This document shows, one piece after another, positions 15,699-24,864 of a stretch of DNA of 37,327 bases. Source of the stretch: Phycisphaerales bacterium (GTDB lineage Bacteria > Planctomycetota > Phycisphaerae > UBA1845 > Fen-1342); NCBI GenBank assembly GCA_020427345.1, contig JAGQOO010000005.1, forward strand, positions 1-37,327. The letters are read 5' to 3'. Position 1 is the first letter of the stretch. Every line of letters begins with the position of its first letter. The notes under the pieces were generated by a model. It was not told the origin of the DNA. It saw only the letters and a program-made list of their open reading frames with translations, and did not search any database. The position numbers were made by a program, and so were the translations under genes.

Positions 15699-17909
15699 TC
15701 ATTGTCTGACGGGTGAATCGGCAAGGCCGTTTTCCACCGCGAGAATCTCGTACTCCTGCTCGCCGTTGCCGAGATTCGCCAGCAGCGTCGTCCCGACCTT
15801 GGTTCCCATGAACTTCTGCCCCAGCGGAGCGCGGTAGTTGAATACGTCACGATCGGCGTCGGCTTCAAATGGGCCAACAAAGAGGATGACACGCTCGTCG
15901 CCGGTCAGGCCACGAATCCTCACGCGCGAACCCACACCGACGTAGTCCGATGGAACATCGTCCGGCTGGATGGTCTGTGCGATCGACAGTTCGTTGTTGA
16001 GCGTGGCCAGGCGGCCGCGCAGCAGGTCGCGCTCTTCGAGGGCGAATTTGTACTCGGAGTTTTCGCTCAGATCGCCCAGGGCCGCGGCTTCGCCGATGCG
16101 CTGGGCATTTTCGCGCATCTTGACGTTGACCAGATCGTCGCGTTCGTCCTGTCGGCGACGAAGTCCCGCGGTCGTGCACAGGATGATGTTGTCGTCCTCC
16201 CACGGAGCCAGCTGGACCTGCTTCTTGACCCACAGGCGCGGATGCGCTTCGCGGAGCGCTTCGGCCAACCGGTCGCGGGCGGTGTCACCGATGCCGTCGA
16301 GACGGAGCAATTGCTGGCGAACCGTGACTGCGCGATCCGCTTCGATCCCTTTCAAACAGTCGGTCGCGCGCGAAAAGTCGCGCAGCCCGAGCGCGGCGCG
16401 GATGCGCGTACGGAACGTCCGCATTTTGGACGCGGCAGGAATGAGTGTGCGGCCGAGCGCGTCGAGCGTATCGAGAATGATCGCGAACAGGTCGGCGTCG
16501 GCCGGCAGGTCGAGCCCGTCGGTCTGCTTCGGCCCCTTCCAGAGCCAATACATGATCTCGGGATAGTCGACCGGGGCGTCCATCGCGGTTCTGGCGATCG
16601 CCGCCGCCTCTGCCGCCCGCCCGCCGGCATAGACCGACGCGTACAACTGGTCCAGCACATTCGCCGGCGCGAGAGGCATCAGCGTCAACCCGACGCCGGG
16701 GGCCGCTTCCGGGTTGGCGACTTCCAGGGCCTCAAAACCGAGCTCCCAGAGGTTGTTGTCAGGCAATCCCGCCAGCAGTTTGGCCGCGTCATCCGACTCC
16801 TTGAGCATGTCGATGGCGAGGGTCTTGGCGGCATCGTCGGAAATGCCCGCCTGACGATCCATCCGTTCGACGACGAGCGCGCTGGCCAGCGCCTCCGAAG
16901 GCCGGTACTTCCGAATGTTCTTGATGTGATCGACGATCCGTCCGTGCACGCGATCGATGAACTCCTGCGCAGGCTCCTCACTGAGGGCGCGCTTATCGCG
17001 GAGGTAGCTCTCGATTGTCGCCAGCCACTGCTCCGGCTCCTTCTGGCCCTCCAATCGCTCCCACACTTCGTCTTCCAGCGTGCGGGCCTGCGCGGAGTAC
17101 TCGATATACACCGGCGCCCGGCCGGACAGCGTGATGTACTGCGACTTCTTGAGCTTCGCGCGGGCTTTCGTCCACCACTTGGCCCACTCGTCCGGCGCGA
17201 GAAAACGCGGCGTCAGTTCGTACTTCAGCGAATCCTGATCCATGCCGCCGCCGTGCGACTTGAGGATGTCGATGACGACAGTGACGGGGTCGCTGTCGAG
17301 CATGTCGCGCAGGCGGTCTGGATAAAGCTGCTTGAGAACGCGGAAATCGTCGCGCTCGACGCGCTCGAATTCGCGCGACAGGTCGATGGCGGGCAAGACC
17401 GACGGCCGCCCGGCGCCGCGCCGCACGGTGAACAACCCGCTGGCAAGGTCGACGTCCATCACTTCCACGGCCTGCTCTTCCGTTCGGCTGAGTAGTGTGT
17501 CACCCTTTTTCAGCGTCAGGCACAGTTCGAGCAGTCGGACAGCGTTTCGCGCCGGCCGATCCCCGGTCAGGCCGGAGACATCCAGCAAGCGATCGAATCC
17601 CGGTTTTTCACCGTGGGTCTGGCGGTAGAGCTCGATCGTTTGGGTGCGAAGCGTCTGATCCTGGGGGCTGGCGAGCAGCGATACGCGCGTCACACACAGC
17701 AGCGCGTCCGAATCGGCCTCGGCCGCGCCCTCGATGATGGTCTGCCCGAGCGTCGCGACACGCTCATCGCGCACCTTTGCCCCGAGAAGTTCGAACGGCG
17801 CAACGAGTTCGGCCAGCCTGGCTCCGCTTCCCAGCAACTCAACGCAACGCGACTCAAACGCCGCCAGGTCCCCGCTTTCCGCCAGCCGCAACAATTCGCT
17901 TTGAGACAT
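15699..17909 (-). CDS. Giant GreA/GreB-type transcription elongation factor
   Basis: A 736-residue cytoplasmic protein, more than four times the usual 158-residue GreA. Residues 1 to about 570 are helical and acidic without a recognised domain name, perhaps TPR-like. The Gre module occupies the C-terminus. The coiled coil at about 575-650 contains the tip LGDLSENSEY with the catalytic acidic residues D613 and E616, which insert into the polymerase secondary channel and stimulate cleavage of backtracked RNA. The FKBP-like C-domain at about 655-728 includes GSRVRIRG and NYRAPLGQKFMG. Chlamydial GreA has a similarly enlarged form. ATG 17909 is preceded by AAGGGGA. The VWA gene lies 125 bases upstream on the same strand. 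Confidence 0.85.
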   Translation of the reverse strand: MSQSELLRLAESGDLAAFESRCVELLGSGARLAELVAPFELLGAKVRDERVATLGQTIIEGAAEADSDALLCVTRVSLLASPQDQTLRTQTIELYRQTHGEKPGFDRLLDVSGLTGDRPARNAVRLLELCLTLKKGDTLLSRTEEQAVEVMDVDLASGLFTVRRGAGRPSVLPAIDLSREFERVERDDFRVLKQLYPDRLRDMLDSDPVTVVIDILKSHGGGMDQDSLKYELTPRFLAPDEWAKWWTKARAKLKKSQYITLSGRAPVYIEYSAQARTLEDEVWERLEGQKEPEQWLATIESYLRDKRALSEEPAQEFIDRVHGRIVDHIKNIRKYRPSEALASALVVERMDRQAGISDDAAKTLAIDMLKESDDAAKLLAGLPDNNLWELGFEALEVANPEAAPGVGLTLMPLAPANVLDQLYASVYAGGRAAEAAAIARTAMDAPVDYPEIMYWLWKGPKQTDGLDLPADADLFAIILDTLDALGRTLIPAASKMRTFRTRIRAALGLRDFSRATDCLKGIEADRAVTVRQQLLRLDGIGDTARDRLAEALREAHPRLWVKKQVQLAPWEDDNIILCTTAGLRRRQDERDDLVNVKMRENAQRIGEAAALGDLSENSEYKFALEERDLLRGRLATLNNELSIAQTIQPDDVPSDYVGVGSRVRIRGLTGDERVILFVGPFEADADRDVFNYRAPLGQKFMGTKVGTTLLANLGNGEQEYEILAVENGLADSPVRQ

Positions 17910-17957
17910 GGTTCCCCTTGGTCGCCGGTTTTCTCCGGCCAATTTACAACCGCCGCC

Positions 17958-18011
17958 GAGCGACTCTTCGCTCGAACGGGCCAACCCGTCTGAACCCGGC
18001 GATCCGCCGGG
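17958..18011. other. Two hairpins in the gap before the giant greA-like gene
   Basis: GAGCGA-CTCT-TCGCTC (17958-17973) and CCCGGCG-ATC-CGCCGGG (17995-18011) are perfect inverted repeats between the VWA gene end and the GreA-like start. Neither has a T-run, so they are more likely attenuating or mRNA-stability structures, or chance GC-rich palindromes, than classical terminators. Confidence 0.35.
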
Positions 18012-18034
18012 GGTATCTCCAAACTGGGACGGCG

Positions 18035-21028
18035 TCAGGTCTCGTCGCCGTCATCCTTCAGATCATCCCGCGCTTTGCGTTTCGCGCGCAGCAGGCGCGA
18101 AGTGTAATCGGTTTCCGACTGCGGCGCCGCTTTTCGCGTCGGCTTGGCCACGACTGGCTGGTCCTGCTCGGTCGCCCCGCCCAAGGCCTTGGACAGCTGC
18201 TCACTGACCTGACCCGGGGTTTGCGGGGCATCGTAGCGAGCCCCCTTTGACGGCGCATCGCCGGTTTCGGTCGGCGGACGCTGCTGACGGACGGTTTTCA
18301 GGGAGCCCAAGGTAGCGGCGCTGGCCTCCGCCGCGGCCCGCGGGCGTCCGACTTCGGCGATGCGCTGCCGCAGTTTGCGGACCAGTTCGAGCGGGTTGAT
18401 CGCGATTCGGCGCACGGCGACGTCGATCAGGAACAGCAGCAGCATCAGGCGAATGAGATCTTCCCAGATAACCTGTCGGCGCTCCGCCAGTGGCAGGCCG
18501 GCCCGCGCAAACGCGGCTTTCGGGTCTGTCTTTTCGAGCACGCGGCCGCCGGTACGATCGGCCAACTCGTCGAGCAGACCTTCATTCGCCTTGAGTTCGC
18601 GATATTCGGGCGAGTAGGCGACGGACAGCGTCGAGTGTGCCCGCTGCACGCCTTCGCGGCTCTCGGCGCTCAGATTGAAGATGTAGCTGCCCGCGTCGCG
18701 GGCGTCGAACTCGGGCGACACATACTGCCCGGGGCCGACCTGGGTCAGTTGCAATTGCTCGACATCCTGGTTCGGTCGAACCAGCACGCCGTTCATGGCG
18801 ACTTGCGTGCGCGCGGCGGCGGTCTGGTCGCGAGCCGTGACGCGGACACGGGCCTTTCCGCCACGGACGATCGTCTGAATGTCATATTGTGCCGACTCGC
18901 CCGGGCGGGCCGCCCAACGGACGATCTGACCCCACAGCGTGGAGAACTCCGACCACGACGACCAGTGCGTGCCCCACTTGGCCCACATGCCGCTGGTGAA
19001 TGCGACGGACTTGCCGAGGCCGACCTGCCACAACGCCAGCACCGGGTCATCACCGTCCTTCGTGTGACGGATCAGTGGGACTTGGGCGAGCGGCTTGCCG
19101 GTTGTCAGCACGAGGCCGCGCAGGTTCGGCATCGTGTCGATGCCGTCGAGGACTTGCGAGAACGTCGCTCGTTTGACGGGGGTGAAGTCCTTTTCGTCGA
19201 TCAGCGAACGGCGAACGATCTGCGATTCTTTGATGAAGATCTGCGGGAGCTTTGAATAGTCCTTCACGGCGTAGAACTTTCCGCCGGTTTTTTGAGCGAT
19301 GTCGCCCGCAAGCCGCTCATCAATCCAGTGCCCGCCGTATCCGATGCCGACTGTCGAGCACGAGATGTTGTTCGCTTTCATCTTCGCGAGCAGATCGGCG
19401 CCGGGCGGGCTCGGGTCGAAGTCCGAGATCACGATCATGTGTTTGGCGCGGGCGTCGGATTTGAGCAGCGCTTCGACCCCGGGGCGCATGACGGCGTCGA
19501 GGTCGGGCATGTCGCCCATCTGCATCTTCTGAACGGCGCGGATCACGCGCGACTTGTCCCCGACCGGGCCCAACGGCCAGATCCAATGGCCGTTCTGCGC
19601 GCCGGTCCATTGCCACGACAGGATGCCGACATCATCCCGGCTGGAGAGTGTCTTGATCGCGGCGACGGCGACGCGCTCGCCCCAGTAGTTGCCCTGCGGG
19701 ATTTCGCAGGCGTGCATGACCAGCGCCAAGGCGCCTTTTGGAATGATGCGCTGGGCCTTGATGTCGAAACTGACCGGCATGATCTTCTCGACCTCGCTGC
19801 CGAGCCAGCCGCCGGCGCCGTACGACTTGTCGCCGCCGACCATGATCAGGCCGCCGCCGAGCTCGCGGACATAGACCGACAGCGCCTTTTGCTCGCGCTC
19901 GGTCAGACGGTGGGCAGGCACGTTCGACAGGATCACGAGGGAGTACCGGTTGATCACTTCGTCAAGCGGCGCGGCGCCGGCCGTCATGACCTCGACGCCT
20001 TCGATTTTCTCGCGCAGCAGCGTCTGGCCCAGGAACCGGGCGTCCGCGTACTCCCTACCGTTGTTCGGGTCGGAGCTTTCGCCCTCCAGGCCGGATGTAA
20101 CGATCAGCACGCCGCCGCGGCTGTCGACCATCGTCGCGGCGCGGCCTTCGTTGTTGGCGGCGATCGTGTCGTTTTTGAGGTCATCGGGCACAAACTCGGC
20201 CCGGAAACGAAAGTCGTGACGATCATCGATCAGGACTTTGCGCTCCAGCCGATTCGGGCCGGCATCGAGCGTGACTTCGGCGCTGTCGATCAGGTTGTCG
20301 TTGTTGTAAATGCTGAGCTTGCCACGGACCGGACGCTGCGCGCGAACCACCATCTGCAGGTTGATGGTCTCTTCGAGTTCGGCGGTCGGCGGGGCGATCA
20401 GCTGTTCGAAAATCACTTCATTGTCATGCCGGAATTTGAGCGGAACAACGTCGACGGGAATGCCGGTTGCGGCCAGTTGATCGGCCTCGGTCAGCACGGA
20501 ACCGACGTTTTCGTTCCCGTCGGTCAGCAGCACGATTCGGCGCGACGTGTTTTCGGGGAAGAGCGCCGCCCCGAGGCGCAGGCCGCCGGCGAGGTTGGAC
20601 AGATCGGGGTCGATCGGCGCGCTCACACCCGCCAGCTCGACGGTGTTATCGAATAGCTGCTCGACCGAGGCGACGCCGTCGACGGCGACAATGCTGAGCG
20701 CGTCTTTGTCGGGCCGCAGGGCTTCCTTTGATTCGCGGATGAAATCAAATGCCGCCGCCTGCTGGTCGCGTGGGACACTGTTGGAGCGATCGAGCACGAA
20801 TACGACGGCGATATTGTCGTCAGTGCGGACGGACTGCGCGCCCGCAAGTGCCAGCACCATGGCCGTTACGACGATGCAGCGCACGACAATCGCCACCCAG
20901 CGGCGAATCGGCCCGAGCCCCGCGAGTGAGCGAACAGAGAAGACAATCAACAGGGGGAGGAGGGCTAATAGCGCAAGATAACCCGGCGTCTCAAAGCGGA
21001 GGAAAGGGACCGCCAGCGCTATGGGCAT
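18035..21028 (-). CDS. Membrane protein with VWA domains and a glutamine-amidotransferase-like domain
   Basis: A 997-residue inner-membrane protein. Two membrane segments (about 16-34 and 45-65) precede a first VWA domain (72-200) with an intact MIDAS pattern D80-R-S82-N-S84 and LLTDG (167-171). A GATase-like region spans about 305-410 (GGVLIVTSG, LVILSNVP, GGGLIMVGGDKSYGAGG) but lacks an obvious catalytic Cys-His pair. A second VWA-like region (about 430-600) has lost the DxSxS motif (ALVMHACEIPQG). A last membrane segment at about 858-872 leads to a charged cytoplasmic tail. This is the BatA/CoxE-like type common in Planctomycetota, usually beside MoxR ATPase and DUF58 genes, which are absent here. 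Function unknown; probably metal-dependent protein assembly at the membrane. Confidence 0.8.
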   Translation of the reverse strand: MPIALAVPFLRFETPGYLALLALLPLLIVFSVRSLAGLGPIRRWVAIVVRCIVVTAMVLALAGAQSVRTDDNIAVVFVLDRSNSVPRDQQAAAFDFIRESKEALRPDKDALSIVAVDGVASVEQLFDNTVELAGVSAPIDPDLSNLAGGLRLGAALFPENTSRRIVLLTDGNENVGSVLTEADQLAATGIPVDVVPLKFRHDNEVIFEQLIAPPTAELEETINLQMVVRAQRPVRGKLSIYNNDNLIDSAEVTLDAGPNRLERKVLIDDRHDFRFRAEFVPDDLKNDTIAANNEGRAATMVDSRGGVLIVTSGLEGESSDPNNGREYADARFLGQTLLREKIEGVEVMTAGAAPLDEVINRYSLVILSNVPAHRLTEREQKALSVYVRELGGGLIMVGGDKSYGAGGWLGSEVEKIMPVSFDIKAQRIIPKGALALVMHACEIPQGNYWGERVAVAAIKTLSSRDDVGILSWQWTGAQNGHWIWPLGPVGDKSRVIRAVQKMQMGDMPDLDAVMRPGVEALLKSDARAKHMIVISDFDPSPPGADLLAKMKANNISCSTVGIGYGGHWIDERLAGDIAQKTGGKFYAVKDYSKLPQIFIKESQIVRRSLIDEKDFTPVKRATFSQVLDGIDTMPNLRGLVLTTGKPLAQVPLIRHTKDGDDPVLALWQVGLGKSVAFTSGMWAKWGTHWSSWSEFSTLWGQIVRWAARPGESAQYDIQTIVRGGKARVRVTARDQTAAARTQVAMNGVLVRPNQDVEQLQLTQVGPGQYVSPEFDARDAGSYIFNLSAESREGVQRAHSTLSVAYSPEYRELKANEGLLDELADRTGGRVLEKTDPKAAFARAGLPLAERRQVIWEDLIRLMLLLFLIDVAVRRIAINPLELVRKLRQRIAEVGRPRAAAEASAATLGSLKTVRQQRPPTETGDAPSKGARYDAPQTPGQVSEQLSKALGGATEQDQPVVAKPTRKAAPQSETDYTSRLLRAKRKARDDLKDDGDET

Positions 21029-21124
21029 GTCCGGATTCTAACCGATTCTGCTGGTTAGGGGGAGAGCCTCGGTCAGCTGGCCGCCCCTTGCCGCCGAAGG
21101 AGTTTGTCCCGCGCCCGCTGCCTG

Positions 21125-22414
21125 TCAAGCGACTCGGCGGCCGCGTCGGCGATAGAGTTTCGCGCCGACGAGGAAGAGTGGCGTCAACATTACGCTGCCG
21201 AAAATCGGCGCACAACCCGGGGCCGCAGTCTGTTCTTCGGGGACGCTGCCGTCCCAGCTTTTTTCGAAACCCTCAGCTGTCGCGACTCGCAACTGTGGAG
21301 CGTCGTACGCGCCGCCGCGTTCCGTGGACGTCAGGCGGATTGCGACCGATTCGCCTTCGGCCAGTTTCGGCAGCACGAAGTACGCATAGCGTCGGCGACT
21401 GATCGTGATGGTCTGGCCGACGGGCGTAATGGTACCGTCCAACGTGATCGCGAGATCATCGAAGCTCGCGTCTGAATACACCCAGCATTGGATTTGGGTC
21501 GCGTCTCCGGGGCCGATGTTCTCCAGTTCGACCAGAAAACTGGTGTTCTTTTCGCTGTAGAAAGCGAGATTGAATGGCCCTTCGACACTGCCTTCGAGCG
21601 TTGCCGGTGTCTCTTTGTCGTCGGTCGAATCGGCATCGTCGGGGCTGTTCGCGTCGTCGCCGGACGTGTCGCCGCTATCGTCCGTCATGTCGTCGTCCGC
21701 GGGTTTGTCATCTTTGCTGTCAGTTTCATCGGCGGCCGCGGTACGCGTGACGTCGGCGCTCGTGGCGAGAGCGTTGCCGTTGCCAGCGGAGTCGGTGAGC
21801 GCGTCAGCCGGCAGTTTGAGGCTGAGCGTGCCGCCACCGAGCAGGCCGCTGACGATCACTTTGTGTGTGATACTGTCCTCTTCCTCGATTATGACATCCG
21901 AGTGGCTCGTGCCGTCGTGGACGACTTCAATGTCGTTTGGCTCCAAGCCGACGATCTCGTCATTCGCTTCGATCCAGAATTCGGCGCTGGTTGCTGTGCC
22001 GACGTCGGCCATGTCGGGTGTGATCGTGATCGTCGGCGGCGTGTTGTCGACAATGACGACCACGCTGCTGAACGTGTCGGCGTTGGGACTGCTGCCACCG
22101 TCGAGGACGGCCCCCGGGCCGACGGCGATGCTGAGACCGCCGTCGCCGGCGACATTTGCGACTTCGACGGTGTAGCTCGAGCCGGAGCCCGTCACGGTCA
22201 CGGCTCCGTGGGTTGTGCCGAAGTCGTCGACATCCACATCGTCCGCGGCGAAGCCTGTGACGTTTTCGCTGAATACGACGGTGAATGCCAGCGTGTCGAG
22301 GTTCGTCGGGCCGAGTTCGGCCGGCGTAATCGACGTGATGGTCACCGCGTGGGCGCTGGCGGCGAGCACCAGACCAGCGAGCGCGATCCGCATTAACCGG
22401 CCGAAAGTCCGCAT
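21125..22414 (-). CDS. Ig-like-domain surface protein with C-terminal membrane anchor
   Basis: A 429-residue exported protein. A signal peptide (about 1-23, ASAHA) precedes two tandem Ig-like domains (about 25-122 and 125-225) resembling the bacterial SbsA/Big type (FTVVFSENVTGF then VVIVDNTPPTITIT). A strongly acidic Asp/Ser-rich linker at about 228-272 could bind calcium. A further beta-rich domain covers 275-390. The end has the tripartite look of a sorting signal: a Pro-Gly-Cys stretch (APGCAPIFG), a hydrophobic helix and RRRGRRVA. GGGAG seven bases before the ATG at 22414 decides that start. It is divergent from another exported protein gene. Confidence 0.72.
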   Translation of the reverse strand: MRTFGRLMRIALAGLVLAASAHAVTITSITPAELGPTNLDTLAFTVVFSENVTGFAADDVDVDDFGTTHGAVTVTGSGSSYTVEVANVAGDGGLSIAVGPGAVLDGGSSPNADTFSSVVVIVDNTPPTITITPDMADVGTATSAEFWIEANDEIVGLEPNDIEVVHDGTSHSDVIIEEEDSITHKVIVSGLLGGGTLSLKLPADALTDSAGNGNALATSADVTRTAAADETDSKDDKPADDDMTDDSGDTSGDDANSPDDADSTDDKETPATLEGSVEGPFNLAFYSEKNTSFLVELENIGPGDATQIQCWVYSDASFDDLAITLDGTITPVGQTITISRRRYAYFVLPKLAEGESVAIRLTSTERGGAYDAPQLRVATAEGFEKSWDGSVPEEQTAAPGCAPIFGSVMLTPLFLVGAKLYRRRGRRVA

Positions 22415-22558
22415 AACCAACTCCCACAATCAGGTTCGCGCATGTGATGCGCCCGACTTGGGAGCATCGCGTGGTGGAGCCATCGGCCATCCGCGTGATG
22501 GGCTGTCGTATCACGCCAGGCGTGGCCGGACGCACGCGGTGCGACGTGCGCGACTCGC

Positions 22559-22564
22559 TATGAT
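22559..22564 (+). promoter_or_regulatory. Candidate -10 box for the dockerin-type protein gene
   Basis: TATGAT matches the -10 consensus at five of six positions and lies 32 bases before ATG 22597. No convincing -35 box stands at the expected distance, so this is only a weak candidate in the 182-base divergent gap. Confidence 0.25.
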
Positions 22565-22596
22565 GGGCTGGTTCGAGACCGCTGAGTGGAGTGAGT

Positions 22597-23523
22597 ATGA
22601 GGCTCGGAAAAAAAGCGGTGTGGGTAAGCGTTCTGATGGCCGGCTCCGCGTCCGCTGCGCCGCTGTTCGACGCGTCGCTCGGCACAACGCCGTCGGCGCA
22701 GGGCTGGCCGTTGTTGCGCGATCCGATCCTCGGACATTCGGTCAGCGAAACGCTCGGGGCGGGCTTCACGGCGCTCGACTCGCGCAACCCGATCTCGGAC
22801 AAGGGCGGCTATTTCAGCGAAGATCCGTTCTTCGGCGTGCTGCGGCATCCGGCGTTCCCCGCCACGCTTGATCGGGTCGCCGGCTTCACGGTTCGCGTGG
22901 ACCTGCGTATTGTGGGCGAGAACCATCCGCCGCGCGACGACAACGGCGATGGCCTGGACGATCGCGCTGGGTTCAGCCTGATTGTCGTTACGGACGACCT
23001 GTCCGCCATCGAGATTGGCTTCTGGGATGATCAGGTGTGGGCGTACGAGGACGACGCATTTGTGGCGGGCGACTTCTTCACGCACGCCGAGTCGGCGTTG
23101 CTCGATACAACCGCGCAGTTGCGCAGTTATGCGCTGACAATTCTTGGTGATCGCTACACACTGCGCGTCGACGGCGCAACGCGACTCAGCGGGCCGCTCC
23201 GCGATTATTCAAGCTTCACCGGTTCGCCGAACGTGTACGCGATCGCGAACTTCGCGTTTTTTGGCGACGACACGAGTTCGGCCGAGGGCGCGGTCGAGTT
23301 GGCGTACTACGACATCACCGATGACGCGCCGCCGCATTGTCCGGCCGATCTAAACTTCGACGGCGTTGTGGACCTGTCGGATCTGGCGGGGTTGCTCGCG
23401 GCGTTTGGCGCCTGCGCCGGTGACGCGGCCTATTCCATCAGCGCCGACTTGAACAACGACGGCTGCGTAGAGCTTGCCGACCTGGCCGGGTTGCTGGCGG
23501 CCTTCGGAACGAGTTGCGGTTAG
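22597..23523 (+). CDS. Exported protein with C-terminal dockerin-type Ca-binding repeats
   Basis: A 308-residue protein. A signal peptide covers about 1-21 (GSASAAP). Residues about 25-240 look like a concanavalin-type beta sandwich with a Ca-loop DDNGDGLDD near 106-114. The C-terminus starts with CPADLN at 248 and holds two near-identical Asp-rich EF-like repeats (DLNFDGVVDLSDLAGLLAAF from 251 and DLNNDGCVELADLAGLLAAF from 284), ending in Cys-Gly. This paired dockerin-type module is widespread in Planctomycetota exported proteins. ATG 22597 is preceded by a GGAG about eight bases away; an in-frame GTG lies at 22591. No cohesin is visible in the window. Confidence 0.8.
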   Translation: MRLGKKAVWVSVLMAGSASAAPLFDASLGTTPSAQGWPLLRDPILGHSVSETLGAGFTALDSRNPISDKGGYFSEDPFFGVLRHPAFPATLDRVAGFTVRVDLRIVGENHPPRDDNGDGLDDRAGFSLIVVTDDLSAIEIGFWDDQVWAYEDDAFVAGDFFTHAESALLDTTAQLRSYALTILGDRYTLRVDGATRLSGPLRDYSSFTGSPNVYAIANFAFFGDDTSSAEGAVELAYYDITDDAPPHCPADLNFDGVVDLSDLAGLLAAFGACAGDAAYSISADLNNDGCVELADLAGLLAAFGTSCG

Positions 23524-23601
23524 GACGTTTGAGCCCACGCGCGCTGATGCATTACGATGCGGGCAATCGACGCCTGAAGTCGAAGTCGGTCGTTACGAGG
23601 A

Positions 23602-24864
23602 GTGTCGCCGCTGACCGCAATCGCCATTAAGCGAATTCGCCGTGCCCGGCTGCTCGATCGAGACGGTCTGTTCCGAATCGACATTTCGGCGGGGCGCATC
23701 GCGGCCATTGAGGCTGAGCCGGAAGCGGAAGCGCCCGTCGCGCCAAGCGGCGAAGAGATCGATGGCGGCGGCATGGTCGTGACGGGCTGTCTGGTTGATC
23801 CGCATTTGCATCTCGATCTCGCGTATTCGCAGGACCTCGTCGGCCCGAATGAATCCGGAACGCTTCGTGAAGCGATTGGCCTGTGGTCCATCGCCAAGGC
23901 GACGATTTCGGCGGAGGACACGCGCCGGCGTGCGGAGAAGGCGATTCGCGCGGAAGTTGGCTTTGGGACGGGGCTGATTCGGAGTCATGTGGACGTGGCC
24001 AGCAACGCCGGTTTGCGTTTGACCGAGGGCGTGCTGGCCGCGCGCGAAGCGACGCGGGCGCTATGTGAGATCGACCTGGTCGCGTTTCCGCAGGATGGGC
24101 TCACTCGCGATCCGGGCGCGCTCGAAAACTGCGGCGCCGCGATCGACGCGGGCGTCGATCGAATGGGTGGCATTCCGCATGTCGAGGCCACGCGCGAAGA
24201 CGGCTTGCGCCATCTCGACGCGGTCTTCGATCTCGCGATGAAGAAAGACGTCGGGATCGATGTGCATATTGACGAAACCGACGACCCGAACAGCCGCTAC
24301 ACCGAGGCGCTCGCGGCCAAGACGATCGAGCGCGGCTATCAGGGTCGTGTAACGGCGTCTCACGTCTGCGCCCTTGCCAGCTATGACGAAGCCGGCGCCC
24401 AACGCGTGATGGATTTGATCGCCGAGGCTCGCATCAGTGTCGTGACCAATCCGGGCGTCAATCTGCACCTGCAAGGGCGGTATGATCGATATCCGAAGCG
24501 TCGTGGTCTGACGCGTATCGTCGACCTGCTGGCGCGCGGCGTCAGGTGCGCCGCCGGTCAGGATTGCATCCGCGACCCTTTCTATCCGTTCGGCAATGGC
24601 GCGATGCTGGACCAGGCCTGGCTGCTGGCGCACGCCGAGCACATGAGCCGGCCGGGGCAGATTCGGCAGGCCTTCGGTATGGTCTGCGAAATGGCGGCTG
24701 CCGTCGTTGGACGGGAGCATGGCGTGGAAGTCGGTAAGTCGGCGCGACTTGTCGTTCACGGCGCGGGCAATATCCAGGAACTCGTACGTTTGCGGCCGAC
24801 GCCAAGAGGCGTGTTATTTGACGGGATTATGACAGCGGGGGCGTCTATCGGGGGGCGAGGGTAA
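23602..24864 (+). CDS. CodA-like (cytosine deaminase family) amidohydrolase
   Basis: A 420-residue cytoplasmic zinc or iron hydrolase. Key residues of E. coli CodA are matched: DPHLHLD (H68, H70), VHIDETDDPNSR (H222 metal ligand, E225 catalytic), TASHVCAL (H254) and AGQDCIRDPFYPFGNG (D321). The stretch NLHLQGRYDRYPKRRGLTR is also CodA-like. The residue after the catalytic Asp, Asp314 in CodA and important for substrate choice, is Cys322 here, so the substrate may not be cytosine. The start is GTG 23602; GAGG lies too close for an ideal ribosome site, and a CTG at 23611 is an alternative. Its TAA is directly followed by the lpxA ATG. Confidence 0.85.
   Translation: MSPLTAIAIKRIRRARLLDRDGLFRIDISAGRIAAIEAEPEAEAPVAPSGEEIDGGGMVVTGCLVDPHLHLDLAYSQDLVGPNESGTLREAIGLWSIAKATISAEDTRRRAEKAIRAEVGFGTGLIRSHVDVASNAGLRLTEGVLAAREATRALCEIDLVAFPQDGLTRDPGALENCGAAIDAGVDRMGGIPHVEATREDGLRHLDAVFDLAMKKDVGIDVHIDETDDPNSRYTEALAAKTIERGYQGRVTASHVCALASYDEAGAQRVMDLIAEARISVVTNPGVNLHLQGRYDRYPKRRGLTRIVDLLARGVRCAAGQDCIRDPFYPFGNGAMLDQAWLLAHAEHMSRPGQIRQAFGMVCEMAAAVVGREHGVEVGKSARLVVHGAGNIQELVRLRPTPRGVLFDGIMTAGASIGGRG

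Noticed and set aside
19292-20656. Long open frame on the plus strand opposite the VWA gene (about 450 codons)
   Set aside because: It mirrors the codon pattern of the minus-strand gene, which has clear VWA and membrane features. High-GC third positions create such shadow frames; the translation has no recognisable domain.
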